DNA of 40,438 nucleotides, from positions 1 to 40,438 of the forward strand of contig NZ_JAUXOD010000072.1 in the NCBI RefSeq assembly GCF_030682515.1, given 5' to 3'. The DNA is from Hoeflea sp. (GTDB lineage Bacteria; Pseudomonadota; Alphaproteobacteria; Rhizobiales; Rhizobiaceae). The position numbers and the translations under genes were made by a program. A model generated the notes under the pieces. That model had not been told where the DNA came from and did not search any database. It saw only the letters and a program-made list of their open reading frames with translations. Shown here in pieces: positions 33,343 through 40,438 of this stretch. The first letter of the stretch is position 1; every line of letters begins with the position of its first letter.

Positions 33343-34842
33343 CTACTGAAACGCGGTCTCGAAAAAGCTTCTGAGCTTGCGCGAATGCAGCCTCTCGGGC
33401 GGCATGGCGGCGAGTTTCTGCATGGCCAGCAGGCCGATCTTCAGGTGCTGGTTGACCTGCGTCTTGTAGAAGGCCGAGGCCATGCCGGGGAGCTTGAGTT
33501 CGCCATGCAGCGGCTTGTCGGAGACGCAGAGCAGCGTGCCGTAGGGGACGCGGAAGCGGAAGCCGTTGGCGGCGATGGTGGCCGATTCCATGTCGAGCGC
33601 GATGGCGCGCGACTGCGACAGGCGCTGTACGGGCCCACGCTGGTCGCGGAGCTCCCAGTTGCGGTTGTCGATGGTGGCCACCGTGCCGGTGCGCATGATG
33701 CGCTTGAGATCATAGCCGTCGAGCCCGGTGACTTCGGCCACCGCTTCCTGGATCGCCACCTGGACTTCGGCCAGCGCCGGGATCGGCACCCAGGCAGGCA
33801 GGTCGTCGTCAAGCACGTGGTCCTCGCGCACATAGGCATGCGCCAGCACGTAGTCGCCAAGGTTCTGGCTGTTCCTGAGGCCCGCGCAGTGGCCGAGCAT
33901 CAGCCAGGCATGCGGCCTCAGCACCGCGATATGGTCGGTGATGGTCTTGGCGTTGGAGGGGCCCACGCCGATATTGACCATGGTGATGCCGGAATGGTTC
34001 TTGCGCTTCAAGTGATAGGCCGGCATCTGCGGCAGCCGCGGCGGGGCGACCCCTTCGGTCGGGCTGCCATGGCCGGCGGGCGTGATCAGATTGCCGGGCT
34101 CGATGAAACACTCGTAGTCAGTGGTGCCCTCGCTCATCAGCGAACGGGCGTGTTCGCAGAACTCGTCGATGTAGAACTGGTAGTTGGTGAACAGCACGAA
34201 GTTCTGGAAATGATCCGGCGCAGTCGCGGTGTAGTGCGACAGGCGGGCCAGCGAATAGTCGATGCGCTGCGCCTTGAACGGGGCCAATGGCAGCAGTTCG
34301 CCCGGCGCCGGCTCGTAGAGCCCGTTGACGATCTCGTCGTCGGTGGTGGCGAGATCGGGCGTGTCGAACAGGTCGCGCAGCGGCATGTCGAGTTTTTCCG
34401 CCACCGCCGCCTCGACATAGGCGCCTTCGCCGAAGGCGAAATGCAGCGGGATCGGCGTGTCCGATTCCGAGATCGTCAGCGGCGTGCCGTGATTGCGCAG
34501 CAGCAGTTCGAACTGGGCGATCAGGTAGGTGCGGAACAGCTGGGGCCTTGTGATGGTCGCGGCATAGCGGCCGGGCGAAACCACATGGCCGAAGGACAGC
34601 CGCGAATCGACCATGCCGAAGGAGGTCGTCTCGAGGCTCACCTGCGGGTAGAAGGCGCGGTAGCGGCCGGCGGGCCTGTCCGTGGCAAGGGCCTTGAAGG
34701 CCTCGCACAGGAATCGCGTGTTGCGGTCGTAGATGGCCTCGAGCGCCGCAACCGCGGCCGTCGCATCGGAAAATTCCTGCGGGGCGATCGGTTCGGGCGA
34801 GATGAAGCCGTTCAAGGTGTGGGAAGAGATTCGCTGGTCCAT
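33343..34842 (-). CDS. amn: AMP nucleosidase Amn
   Basis: This 499-residue protein is a full-length AMP nucleosidase. The N-terminal regulatory domain covers about residues 1-190 and the nucleoside phosphorylase-like catalytic domain follows (GITMVNIGVGPSNAKTITDH, then LMLGHCAGLRNSQNLGDYVL, AIALDMESATIAANGFRFRV and LLCVSDKPLHGELKLPGMA). It splits AMP into adenine and ribose 5-phosphate and so regulates adenylate pools. No anomaly is evident. It is flanked by the low-GC peptidase gene downstream and a small membrane-protein gene upstream. Confidence 0.97.
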   Translation of the reverse strand: MDQRISSHTLNGFISPEPIAPQEFSDATAAVAALEAIYDRNTRFLCEAFKALATDRPAGRYRAFYPQVSLETTSFGMVDSRLSFGHVVSPGRYAATITRPQLFRTYLIAQFELLLRNHGTPLTISESDTPIPLHFAFGEGAYVEAAVAEKLDMPLRDLFDTPDLATTDDEIVNGLYEPAPGELLPLAPFKAQRIDYSLARLSHYTATAPDHFQNFVLFTNYQFYIDEFCEHARSLMSEGTTDYECFIEPGNLITPAGHGSPTEGVAPPRLPQMPAYHLKRKNHSGITMVNIGVGPSNAKTITDHIAVLRPHAWLMLGHCAGLRNSQNLGDYVLAHAYVREDHVLDDDLPAWVPIPALAEVQVAIQEAVAEVTGLDGYDLKRIMRTGTVATIDNRNWELRDQRGPVQRLSQSRAIALDMESATIAANGFRFRVPYGTLLCVSDKPLHGELKLPGMASAFYKTQVNQHLKIGLLAMQKLAAMPPERLHSRKLRSFFETAFQ

Positions 34843-34941
34843 GCAGCACTATAGCCGAGAAATTCTGACAAGCAAAAGACGCGGGGAACCAAAAGGTGTT
34901 TCAAGCCGGAGACAGGGGTGGAGCTGTCGCGCGCCGTCTCC

Positions 34942-35115
34942 TCAGCCGCCGTTGCGCTGCAGGCTCACATACAGGACAAAGCCCGCGCCGGTCATGCCCG
35001 GACCCTTGTCGCCGGCATTGGCATAGGCGAAGGCGCCGACCGGGCCGACGAAGACGGCGGTGAGGGCGGCGATCCGGAGGACCATGAAGATCGAATGGCG
35101 GTGGCTGCGGCTCAT
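34942..35115 (-). CDS. Small membrane protein (57 residues), unknown
   Basis: Starting at ATG 35115, with a strong AAGGAG seven to eight bases upstream, this gives a 57-residue protein: a basic N-terminus (MSRSHRHS), one hydrophobic helix (IFMVLRIAALTAVFVGPVGAF) and a Gly-rich tail ending VLYVSLQRNGG. I recognise no family. The strong ribosome binding site and its place just downstream of another tiny membrane protein support a real gene. Function is unknown. Confidence 0.6.
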   Translation of the reverse strand: MSRSHRHSIFMVLRIAALTAVFVGPVGAFAYANAGDKGPGMTGAGFVLYVSLQRNGG

Positions 35116-35137
35116 GATGTCACTCCTTCGGAACGGG

Positions 35138-35308
35138 TCAGCGCGAAACGCCACAGGCGAGGCCGTGATGGATCAGGCAGGCGTCGATTGCCCGGCTGTG
35201 CCATCCCCGCTCACGTTGACCGCCATTGGCGACGGCGGCTGCCATCAGCAGCGCAAAGATCGTGAAGACCAGGCAGATGATGATGAAGCGGCGTGCGAGC
35301 GTGGTCAT
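35138..35308 (-). CDS. Small membrane protein (56 residues), unknown
   Basis: From ATG 35308 (GGGAA upstream) the product is MTTLARRFIIICLVFTIFAL followed by LMAAAVANGG and a polar C-terminus with two Cys residues (IDACLIHHGLACGVSR), which could form a disulfide if periplasmic. It lies 22 bases before the second small gene, so the two form a pair. CGTTCA repeats spaced by 11 bases lie 65-80 bases upstream. No family is recognised. Confidence 0.55.
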   Translation of the reverse strand: MTTLARRFIIICLVFTIFALLMAAAVANGGQRERGWHSRAIDACLIHHGLACGVSR

Positions 35309-35352
35309 GCGACTGTTTCCCGTTGTGTGAGGAGACATTCGCATGCGGCGGC

Positions 35353-35389
35353 TGAACGGCGCCTGAGAGGCCCGTTCATCTGCCGTTCA
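35353..35389 (-). promoter_or_regulatory. Phased CGTTCA repeats upstream of the small membrane-protein pair
   Basis: CGTTCA occurs at 35373-35378 and 35384-35389, exactly 11 bases apart, and its inverse TGAACG occurs at 35353-35358. Direct repeats spaced by one helical turn are typical of OmpR/PhoB-type response-regulator sites. The regulator is not identifiable here. Confidence 0.4.
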
Positions 35390-35470
35390 AACTGCTTAAC
35401 GGGTTGTCTGGAGGGAGCGAGCGCCTGCCATGGCGGGCAGGGCTGCCGCCGCGTCAGGCCGCGGCGCATG

Positions 35471-35502
35471 AAAAACCCCGCGCCGGGGGGGCGGCGCGGG
35501 GC
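35471..35502 (-). terminator. Rho-independent terminator of the DUF2147 gene
   Basis: On the minus strand a very GC-rich stem (CCCCGCGCC/GGCGCGGGG) is followed directly by TTTTT, about 30 bases beyond the DUF2147 stop codon. Confidence 0.85.
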
Positions 35503-35530
35503 GAAAGATGCGGAACGGTGCGGTGGAAGC

Positions 35531-35869
35531 CTACATTTTGGCCCAGTTTTCCGAGCGGCAGAGCACGCCCATGACGCAGCCCTTCATCTTCAGGGTGCTA
35601 CCGGTGACGGAGGCCGAGCCCGAATAGGTCTTGTCCTTGGCCGGGTCGGTGATGGTGCCCGAATATTTGCCGGCGCTGCCGGTCATCTTGCCGATGCTCT
35701 TGCCGGCATGCTTGCCGGTCTTGAGCTGCACGCAGTAGTCGCCGCCACAGGCGGAGATCGCCGCGGTCTCGCCGCTCTTGGTCTTCCAGTTGCCGAGGAT
35801 AGGGTCGGCCAGCGCCGGAGCGCTCATGGCTGCCAGAAGCACGCCGGCTGCAATCAGTTTGCGGATCAT
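35531..35869 (-). CDS. DUF2147 secreted protein
   Basis: This 112-residue protein has a signal peptide (MIRKLIAAGVLLAAMSAPALA) and a single DUF2147 beta-rich domain beginning DPILGNWKTKSGETAAIS, with two Cys pairs (ACGGDYC and GCVMGVLC) that could form disulfides in the periplasm. DUF2147 proteins have no established function. GGGAGGAA precedes the ATG. The upstream region carries an unusual promoter with an ACGT-N2-ACGT palindrome, so specific control by a MerR-type regulator is likely. A clear terminator ends the gene, which is monocistronic. Confidence 0.92.
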   Translation of the reverse strand: MIRKLIAAGVLLAAMSAPALADPILGNWKTKSGETAAISACGGDYCVQLKTGKHAGKSIGKMTGSAGKYSGTITDPAKDKTYSGSASVTGSTLKMKGCVMGVLCRSENWAKM

Positions 35870-35916
35870 GATGTTCCTCCCAGGAAAGCGCGCTTCCTCA
35901 AGCGCATTTCTTACTT

Positions 35917-35947
35917 AACTTACGTCTACGTAAAGGTAAACTGTCAA
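35917..35947 (-). promoter_or_regulatory. Putative MerR-type promoter of the DUF2147 gene
   Basis: On the minus strand TTGACA (35947-35942) and TAAGTT (35922-35917) are separated by 19 bases. Overlapping the spacer and -10 is the palindrome TTACGT-CT-ACGTAA (plus-strand 35920-35933). A 19-base spacer with a dyad in it is the hallmark of MerR-family control. The same ACGT-N2-ACGT core occurs upstream of ETF-QO. Confidence 0.65.
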
Positions 35948-36364
35948 TTATCGTCCCATTCGGCTTTTTTTGAGGCGTTTTGCCCCCCGGTATTTTCCGT
36001 GCGTGGGGCGGGTTCGTGCCGGCGCCGCTCCGGTTTTGCCCCGCGCCGGCGGCGGCGGGGACCCGCGCACCTCGATCCTTGGTTAGCCGTTCGTAACTTT
36101 TCCGAGACCCGCAATATCCTCCGATCCGGCCGCTTTGGCCTGTTTCCAACGGGTGCGATGTTTAACGGAATCGCAAATTTACCAAGCCTTCGGACTTTGT
36201 TCGTTTCCAGTTAAGCATGCAATTTAACTCGCTTTTTAATCGATAGCGGCACACTCCGATCCAACAACACAGCGCCGGAAAGAACCGGACGCAGCAAGCA
36301 GATGAGCTGGCTCCTCAAGGGCTGACAGGGACAACGGAATTCAACTTTCACGGGGACTGGAACC
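35948..36364. other. Intergenic region upstream of the Sel1 gene
   Basis: About 417 bases have no supported gene. The left part is very GC-rich. From about 36150 it turns AT-rich with several TTAA tetramers (36159-36240), probably the promoter region of the downstream Sel1 gene. No promoter pair stands out. Confidence 0.5.
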
Positions 36365-36631
36365 ATGGCACGTTATGAAATTCACGATCACGATCAGGCC
36401 ACCATCGGCGGCGAAGCCAGGGCAGATGTGTTCTGCGAAATGGGTCTGATGTATGCGACCGGACGCGACTGCGAGGTCGATTACATCGCCGCCCATAAAT
36501 GGCTCAACATCGCCGCCATCAAGGGCTCGGACCGCGCCGCCACGCTGCGCGCCGAACTGGCCGAAAGCATGAGCAAGGCAGAGCTTGCGGCGGCCCTGCG
36601 CGCCGCGCGCGAATGGATGACCATGCATTGA
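36365..36631 (+). CDS. Small Sel1-repeat protein
   Basis: This 88-residue protein contains one Sel1-like repeat, DVFCEMGLMYATGRDCEVDYIAAHKWLNIAA (about residues 21-51), an alpha/alpha solenoid unit that usually mediates protein contacts. A helical C-terminus rich in Ala, Glu and Arg follows. The N-terminal His/Asp-rich stretch (YEIHDHDQA) is unusual. There is no signal peptide. GGGGACTGG precedes the ATG. It is a free-standing gene with its own terminator downstream. The partner is unknown. Confidence 0.85.
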   Translation: MARYEIHDHDQATIGGEARADVFCEMGLMYATGRDCEVDYIAAHKWLNIAAIKGSDRAATLRAELAESMSKAELAAALRAAREWMTMH

Positions 36632-36756
36632 GGCCCGACGGCTTGGCATGGCCTACCAGGACGGAACCGGCGGCCCGCCGCCCGTCCGCAGACATGATCC
36701 CGAGGGGAACGGGGCGGGGCTCAGGTCCGGAACGCACGGACAGGGCTTCCTCAAAG

Positions 36757-36793
36757 GCCGCGGTGGACCGTCAAAGGTCGATCGCGGCTTTTT
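36757..36793 (+). terminator. Rho-independent terminator after the Sel1 gene
   Basis: GCCGCG and CGCGGC, with inner GACC/GGTC pairing, form a stem ending at 36788, followed by TTTTT to 36793. It may also serve the convergent aminotransferase gene only weakly, since there is no T run on the minus strand. Confidence 0.7.
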
Positions 36794-36814
36794 GCTGAGC
36801 GGGGTAAGGGCGGC

Positions 36815-37927
36815 TCAGCCCAGGTCGGCCATGGTTTCCACCAGCGCCTGCTCGAAGATGTCGATCTCGGCCTCCGGCCCGGTCGAGATCCGGATGCAGC
36901 GGTTGAGCGGAGCGACACCCGGCATGCGGATGAACACTCCGCGGCTGACGAGGCCCTCGAGGATCGCGCGCGACCGCGCGGCGCCGCCGCCGCAATCGAC
37001 GGTGACGAAATTGGTGGCCGAGGCGATCGGCCTGAGCCCCTGGCCGCCGACGAGCTTGGCAATCTGGTCGCGCGAGGCCACCACCTGGGCAATCACATGG
37101 CTGAGCCAGGTCTGGTCCGCCAGCGCCGCCAGTGCCGCCGTCTGTCCCAGCCGGTTCACGCCGAAATGGTTTCGCACCCGGTCGAACATCGCCACCGTCT
37201 CGTTCACGCCGAAGACATAGCCGATGCGCAGTCCGGCCAGGCCATAGGCCTTGGAGAAGGTGCGGAACCTGAGCACATTGGGCATGTCCGCCAGTTCCGC
37301 GATCGCGGGGATGGCCGAGGACGGCGCGGTTTCGCCATAGGCCTCGTCGAGCACCAGCATCGTGGTTTCGGGCAGGGCCTTGGCAAAGGCGACGATGCTT
37401 GCCGCCCGGTGCCAGGTGCCCATCGGATTGTCGGGATTGGAGAGATAGACGAGGGCTGCGTCCTCGCGCCGCACCGCGTCAAGCAGCGCTTCGAGATCCT
37501 CGTGGTCATCACGGTAGGGCACGGTGACAAGCCGTCCGCCAAAGCCCGCGACATGGAAGTTGAAGGTCGGATAGGCGCCGAGCGAGGTGACGACGGGAGT
37601 TCCCGGTTCGACGATCAGCCGGACGATCAGCCCCAGAAGCCCGTCGATGCCTTCGCCCACCACCACCTGCTCCGGCCGGAGCCCGAGATGGGCGGCCAGC
37701 CGCACCATCAGGTCATGGTTTTCCGGATCGGCATAGCGCCAGCTCAGCCGTGCCTCCCGGCCGATCGCCTCGATCACCGAGGGAGCCGGCCCGAAGCCGC
37801 TCTCATTGGCCCCCAGCCGCGCAATGAACCGCGCACCGCGCGCCCGTTCCTGCGTCTCCGGGCCGACAAAGGGCACGGTGGGCGGCAGCGAATTGGCGAG
37901 CGGCGTGAAGCGGGAAAACGCGGGCAT
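36815..37927 (-). CDS. PLP-dependent aminotransferase, histidinol-phosphate aminotransferase-like
   Basis: This 370-residue fold-type I aminotransferase has LGANESGFGPAPSVIEAIG near the N-terminus, VVVGEGIDGLLGLIVRL, VYLSNPDNPMGTW, LVLDEAYGE and the PLP lysine in RFRTFSKAYGLAGLRIGYVFG. The C-terminal RCIRISTG binds the substrate carboxylate. It belongs to the HisC-like subgroup, but the phosphate-binding residues cannot be judged by eye and no his genes are nearby, so it may act on another amino acid. ATG 37927 fits the family; a longer frame upstream lacks support. Confidence 0.88.
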   Translation of the reverse strand: MPAFSRFTPLANSLPPTVPFVGPETQERARGARFIARLGANESGFGPAPSVIEAIGREARLSWRYADPENHDLMVRLAAHLGLRPEQVVVGEGIDGLLGLIVRLIVEPGTPVVTSLGAYPTFNFHVAGFGGRLVTVPYRDDHEDLEALLDAVRREDAALVYLSNPDNPMGTWHRAASIVAFAKALPETTMLVLDEAYGETAPSSAIPAIAELADMPNVLRFRTFSKAYGLAGLRIGYVFGVNETVAMFDRVRNHFGVNRLGQTAALAALADQTWLSHVIAQVVASRDQIAKLVGGQGLRPIASATNFVTVDCGGGAARSRAILEGLVSRGVFIRMPGVAPLNRCIRISTGPEAEIDIFEQALVETMADLG

Positions 37928-38043
37928 GGCAGATCCGTCCTGATGTTGGCCCCAAATGACTACCGGCAACAGGGGCGCGCATCAAGCGGGCGGGGAGAGT
38001 TTTGGGGAGCGGCGGCAAGTGGGGCGCGTCGGCCCCAATTTCC

Positions 38044-38167
38044 CCCTTTGCGGGGGAGATGTCGGCGTAGCCGAAAGAGGGGGGGTGGTCGCGCGTCAGG
38101 GAGGTAAAGCCGGCGGGTGGCGAGACACCACCCCCTCTGTCACTTCGTGACATCTCCCCCGCAAGGG
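38044..38167. repeat. Long imperfect inverted repeat element (rhizobial-type intergenic repeat)
   Basis: Left arm 38044-38089 begins CCCTTTGCGGGGGAGATGTC and ends GAGGGGGGGTGGT. Right arm 38127-38167, read in reverse, begins CCCTTGCGGGGGAGATGTC and ends GAGGGGGTGGT. Each arm also contains its own small hairpin (CGGC/GCCG and TCAC/GTGA). Elements with these ends are common between genes in rhizobial genomes. The transcript would fold into a large cruciform-like structure. Confidence 0.8.
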
Positions 38168-38322
38168 TGGAGATTGGCGCCTCGCGTCGCATCCATACCC
38201 CCATCCGGACATCAAGGGGGAGGTTGGGGTTCCCGACCCACATTCCAACCCCGCGCTTTGCGTCTGCCCCCGCACGGTCTATGACGGAAGCCCCCGCCAC
38301 CCCTCCGCGTCCTGAGTCCCCG

Positions 38323-39279
38323 ATGCCTCCCTTTGTCGAAACCATCCTCGTCGTCTTCACCCTGATCGCGATCGGTTACGGGACCGCGGCGGTGCGGTTG
38401 CTCAGGCCTGCCACCGGCGAGGGGCTGTCGGATTTCGTCTTCACCATTGCCGTGCCGCTCCTGTTGTTTCGCACCATCGCCACGGCGACGTTCGATCACG
38501 GCGCGCCCTGGGCGCTGTGGATCACCTATTTTACCGCGGTACTCGTGACCTGGAGCTCGGCGCATCTGATCATTCGTGCTGGCTTCGGCCGCGATGCGCG
38601 CTCGGGCGTGGTGGCGGGCGTGACGGCGGCGTTTTCAAACCTGGTGCTCCTGGGCATTCCGTTCATGTCGGGGCTTTACGGCGAGCCGGGGCTCGCGGTG
38701 CTGTCGCAGCTGGTGTCGATCCATCTGCCGATCATGCTCGGCGCCTCGATCATCCTGTTCGAATGGGCCGTCAAGCGCGACAACCCGGCGGCGCAGCCCA
38801 AATCCGCGGTGACGCTGGTGACAGGATTCCTGCGCCAGCTCGTCACCAACCCGCTGATCATCGGCATCTTCGCGGGCCTCGCGGTCAGGCTCTCGGGCCT
38901 GGCGCTTCCGGGCGTCGTCGACCGGGTGATCGCGAGCCTTGCCGGCGTCGCGGGACCGCTCGCGCTGTTTGCCATGGGGATCTCGCTTCACGGCTACGGC
39001 ATTCGCGGCCAGGTGCGCCAGGCGCTGGCCATGGTGTCGCTCAAGCTCCTGCTGATGCCCGCGGTGGCGCTCGGCATGGGGCTGGCGCTCGGCCTGCCGG
39101 AGCTTCCGCTCAAGGTCGCGGTCGCCGCCGCAGCCCTGCCCGCGGGCGTCAATTCCTGGCTGATCGCCAACCGGCTCGGCACCGGCGAGCGGCTGGCCTC
39201 GACCGCCATGACGCTCGGCACCGCCATGGCCGCAGTGACGACCGGGGTCTGGCTGCTCATCGTCGAGGCGGTGTTGTGA
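38323..39279 (+). CDS. AEC (auxin efflux carrier) family transporter
   Basis: This protein of about 318 residues has around ten membrane helices and the AEC pattern: PPFVETILVVFTLIAIGYGT at the N-terminus, TAAFSNLVLLGIPFMSGLYG in the middle and PLALFAMGISLHGYG before the last helices. AEC proteins of bacteria transport organic acids such as malate or malonate; the substrate here is not known. ATG 38323 gives the usual family length; an in-frame ATG at 38281 would add 14 Pro-rich residues that look non-coding. It is preceded by the inverted-repeat element. Confidence 0.92.
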   Translation: MPPFVETILVVFTLIAIGYGTAAVRLLRPATGEGLSDFVFTIAVPLLLFRTIATATFDHGAPWALWITYFTAVLVTWSSAHLIIRAGFGRDARSGVVAGVTAAFSNLVLLGIPFMSGLYGEPGLAVLSQLVSIHLPIMLGASIILFEWAVKRDNPAAQPKSAVTLVTGFLRQLVTNPLIIGIFAGLAVRLSGLALPGVVDRVIASLAGVAGPLALFAMGISLHGYGIRGQVRQALAMVSLKLLLMPAVALGMGLALGLPELPLKVAVAAAALPAGVNSWLIANRLGTGERLASTAMTLGTAMAAVTTGVWLLIVEAVL

Positions 39280-39331
39280 CGCAGGATCCGGGTGTCTTCA
39301 GGACTTTTGTTTTGCTTTCGTTTATTTTCTT

Positions 39332-39361
39332 TTGACATTCGTAATGGTTTCGAAATAGAAA
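39332..39361 (+). promoter_or_regulatory. Putative glpD promoter with TTCG-containing operator sequence
   Basis: TTGACA (39332-39337) and TAGAAA (39356-39361) are 18 bases apart. TTTCG/TTCG motifs occur at 39316-39320, in the spacer (TTCGTAATGGTTTCGAAA) and just upstream, resembling the repeated TTCG half-sites of GlpR (DeoR-family) operators. GlpR control of glpD is inference. Confidence 0.55.
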
Positions 39362-39395
39362 ATGCCTCTTGCATGCCGCAGGACGGGAGAGGCCA

Positions 39396-40438
39396 ATGGC
39401 GCAGGACAGGCTCTATGACGTGTTCGTCATCGGAGGCGGCATCAATGGGTGCGGCATCGCCCGCGACGCCATCGGGCGCGGCTATTCGGTGTGCCTGGCC
39501 GAGATGAACGACCTGGCGTCGGGCACCTCGTCGTGGTCCTCCAAGCTCATTCACGGCGGCCTGCGCTATCTCGAGCATTATGAATTCCGGCTGGTCCGGG
39601 AAGCCCTCACCGAGCGCGAGGTGCTGCTGTCCAACGCCCCGCACATAATCTGGCCGATGCGCTTCGTGTTGCCGCACCACAAGGAGCTGCGTCCGGCCTG
39701 GCTGCTGCGGCTCGGCCTGTTCCTCTACGATCATATCGGCGAGCGGAAGCTGCTGGCTGCGACAAAGACCCTTGACCTGAGATCATCGCCGGTTGGCGCG
39801 CCACTGAAGCCCTTGTTTTTCAAGGGCTTCGAGTATTCCGACTGCTGGGTCAACGATGCCCGCCTGGTCGTCCTCAACGCGGTCGATGCGGCCGAACGCG
39901 GCGCCGACATCCGCACCCGCACGCAAGTCATCAAGGCCGAGCGCAAGGACGGCGTCTGGGAGATCACCCTGCGCGACGGGTCCCGGGCAGGCCGCCCCGA
40001 GACGGAACAGAAGGTCCGGGCGCGGCTCATCGTCAATGCCGGCGGGCCGTGGGTGGACCGGATTCTTGCGGGCGCCGTCGGGCGCAATGACGCGCACAAT
40101 GTCCGGCTGGTGCAGGGCAGCCACATCGTCGTGCCGAAGCTGCACGGCCATGACCGGGCCTATATCTTCCAGAACGGCGACGGCCGGATCATCTTCGCGC
40201 TGCCCTATGAGGAGGACTACACGCTGATCGGCACCACCGACCAGGATTATGAGGGCGATCCGAAGGACGTGGCGATCAGCGACGCGGAAATCGACTATCT
40301 GTGCGCGGCGGCGAGCGAGTATTTCGCAAAGCCGATCGAGCGCGGCACGATCGTCTGGACCTATTCCGGCGTCCGGCCGCTCTATGACGACGGCGCCTCG
40401 GCGGCGCAGGAGGCCACGCGCGACTACGTGCTCAAGGC
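39396..40438 (+). CDS. glpD: Glycerol-3-phosphate dehydrogenase GlpD (3' end outside window)
   Basis: The frame opens at ATG 39396 (GGGAGAG upstream) and stays open to the window end, giving about 347 of roughly 500 residues. FAD-binding YDVFVIGGGINGCGIARDA is at the N-terminus, followed by SSWSSKLIHGGLRYLEHYEF, NAGGPWVDRIL and LPYEEDYTLIGTTDQDYEG, all standard for aerobic GlpD. It oxidises glycerol 3-phosphate to dihydroxyacetone phosphate at the inner membrane and passes electrons to ubiquinone. It is probably the first gene of a glycerol operon that continues beyond the window. Confidence 0.97.
   Translation, partial: MAQDRLYDVFVIGGGINGCGIARDAIGRGYSVCLAEMNDLASGTSSWSSKLIHGGLRYLEHYEFRLVREALTEREVLLSNAPHIIWPMRFVLPHHKELRPAWLLRLGLFLYDHIGERKLLAATKTLDLRSSPVGAPLKPLFFKGFEYSDCWVNDARLVVLNAVDAAERGADIRTRTQVIKAERKDGVWEITLRDGSRAGRPETEQKVRARLIVNAGGPWVDRILAGAVGRNDAHNVRLVQGSHIVVPKLHGHDRAYIFQNGDGRIIFALPYEEDYTLIGTTDQDYEGDPKDVAISDAEIDYLCAAASEYFAKPIERGTIVWTYSGVRPLYDDGASAAQEATRDYVLK

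Noticed and set aside
33385-34854. Plus-strand frame of about 489 codons opposite amn
   Set aside because: The minus strand encodes full-length AMP nucleosidase; the plus-strand product is composition-driven and matches nothing.
36159-36245. TTAA-rich stretch as CtrA binding sites upstream of the Sel1 gene
   Set aside because: TTAA pairs are spaced by 8 or 9 bases, not the 7 of the CtrA box, so chance in AT-rich DNA is likelier.

Overview
The window is GC-rich, gene-dense bacterial chromosome and most likely comes from an alphaproteobacterium of the Hyphomicrobiales (Rhizobiales). The main reasons are a complete rhizobial very-long-chain fatty acid cluster for lipid A (acpXL-fabZ-fabF2-fabF1-dehydrogenase-lpxXL), a cobalamin cluster using Pseudomonas denitrificans-type cob genes, an FnrN-type regulator beside hemN, and mosaic palindromic intergenic repeats of the kind found in rhizobia. 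A genus cannot be fixed from the sequence alone. I saw no rRNA, tRNA or CRISPR array.

Bases 1-19088 are mostly a cobalamin (B12) locus. It begins inside cobN, followed by a GNAT acetyltransferase, cobO, a half-size EamA transporter and a convergent TSUP exporter, with a RIME-like repeat between the last two. Two tandem TerB-domain genes follow. A putative sigma70 promoter and a divergent cobalamin riboswitch then lead into a tightly packed operon: a small DUF6732-like protein, cbiX, cobH, cobL, cobI, a cbiG-cobJ fusion and cobM, several of them joined by ATGA overlaps. yjbR, a GST gene and the cbiD-cobK pair lie on the opposite strand. cobA-cobB-cobC-cobD closes the locus. The gene set is mixed: CbiX, CbiG and CbiD belong to early-cobalt (anaerobic-type) routes, whereas CobN belongs to late cobalt insertion. 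cobG, cobF, cobS and cobT are not in the window.

Bases 19220-25181 hold an L,D-transpeptidase and, on the minus strand, the operon that makes and transfers the 27-hydroxyoctacosanoyl-type chain of lipid A. Two details stand out. The second ketosynthase (FabF2) has lost the nucleophilic Cys and one active-site His, so it looks like a chain-length-factor partner of FabF1. The 'alcohol dehydrogenase' has lost its catalytic zinc ligands and looks more like an enoyl reductase.

Bases 25302-30660 carry hemN and fnrN, divergent around an FNR box, an orphan PAS protein, and ETF-ubiquinone oxidoreductase behind a strong palindrome with ACGT-N2-ACGT spacing. Bases 30661-33340 are visibly lower in GC and hold yaeQ, a decayed IS5-type transposase fragment and an S41-like peptidase, with near-identical short direct repeats at 30784 and 31931. 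The rest is AMP nucleosidase, two tiny membrane proteins, a DUF2147 protein whose promoter carries an ACGT-N2-ACGT dyad like that of ETF-QO, a Sel1 protein, a HisC-like aminotransferase, a long inverted-repeat element, an AEC permease and the 5' part of glpD.
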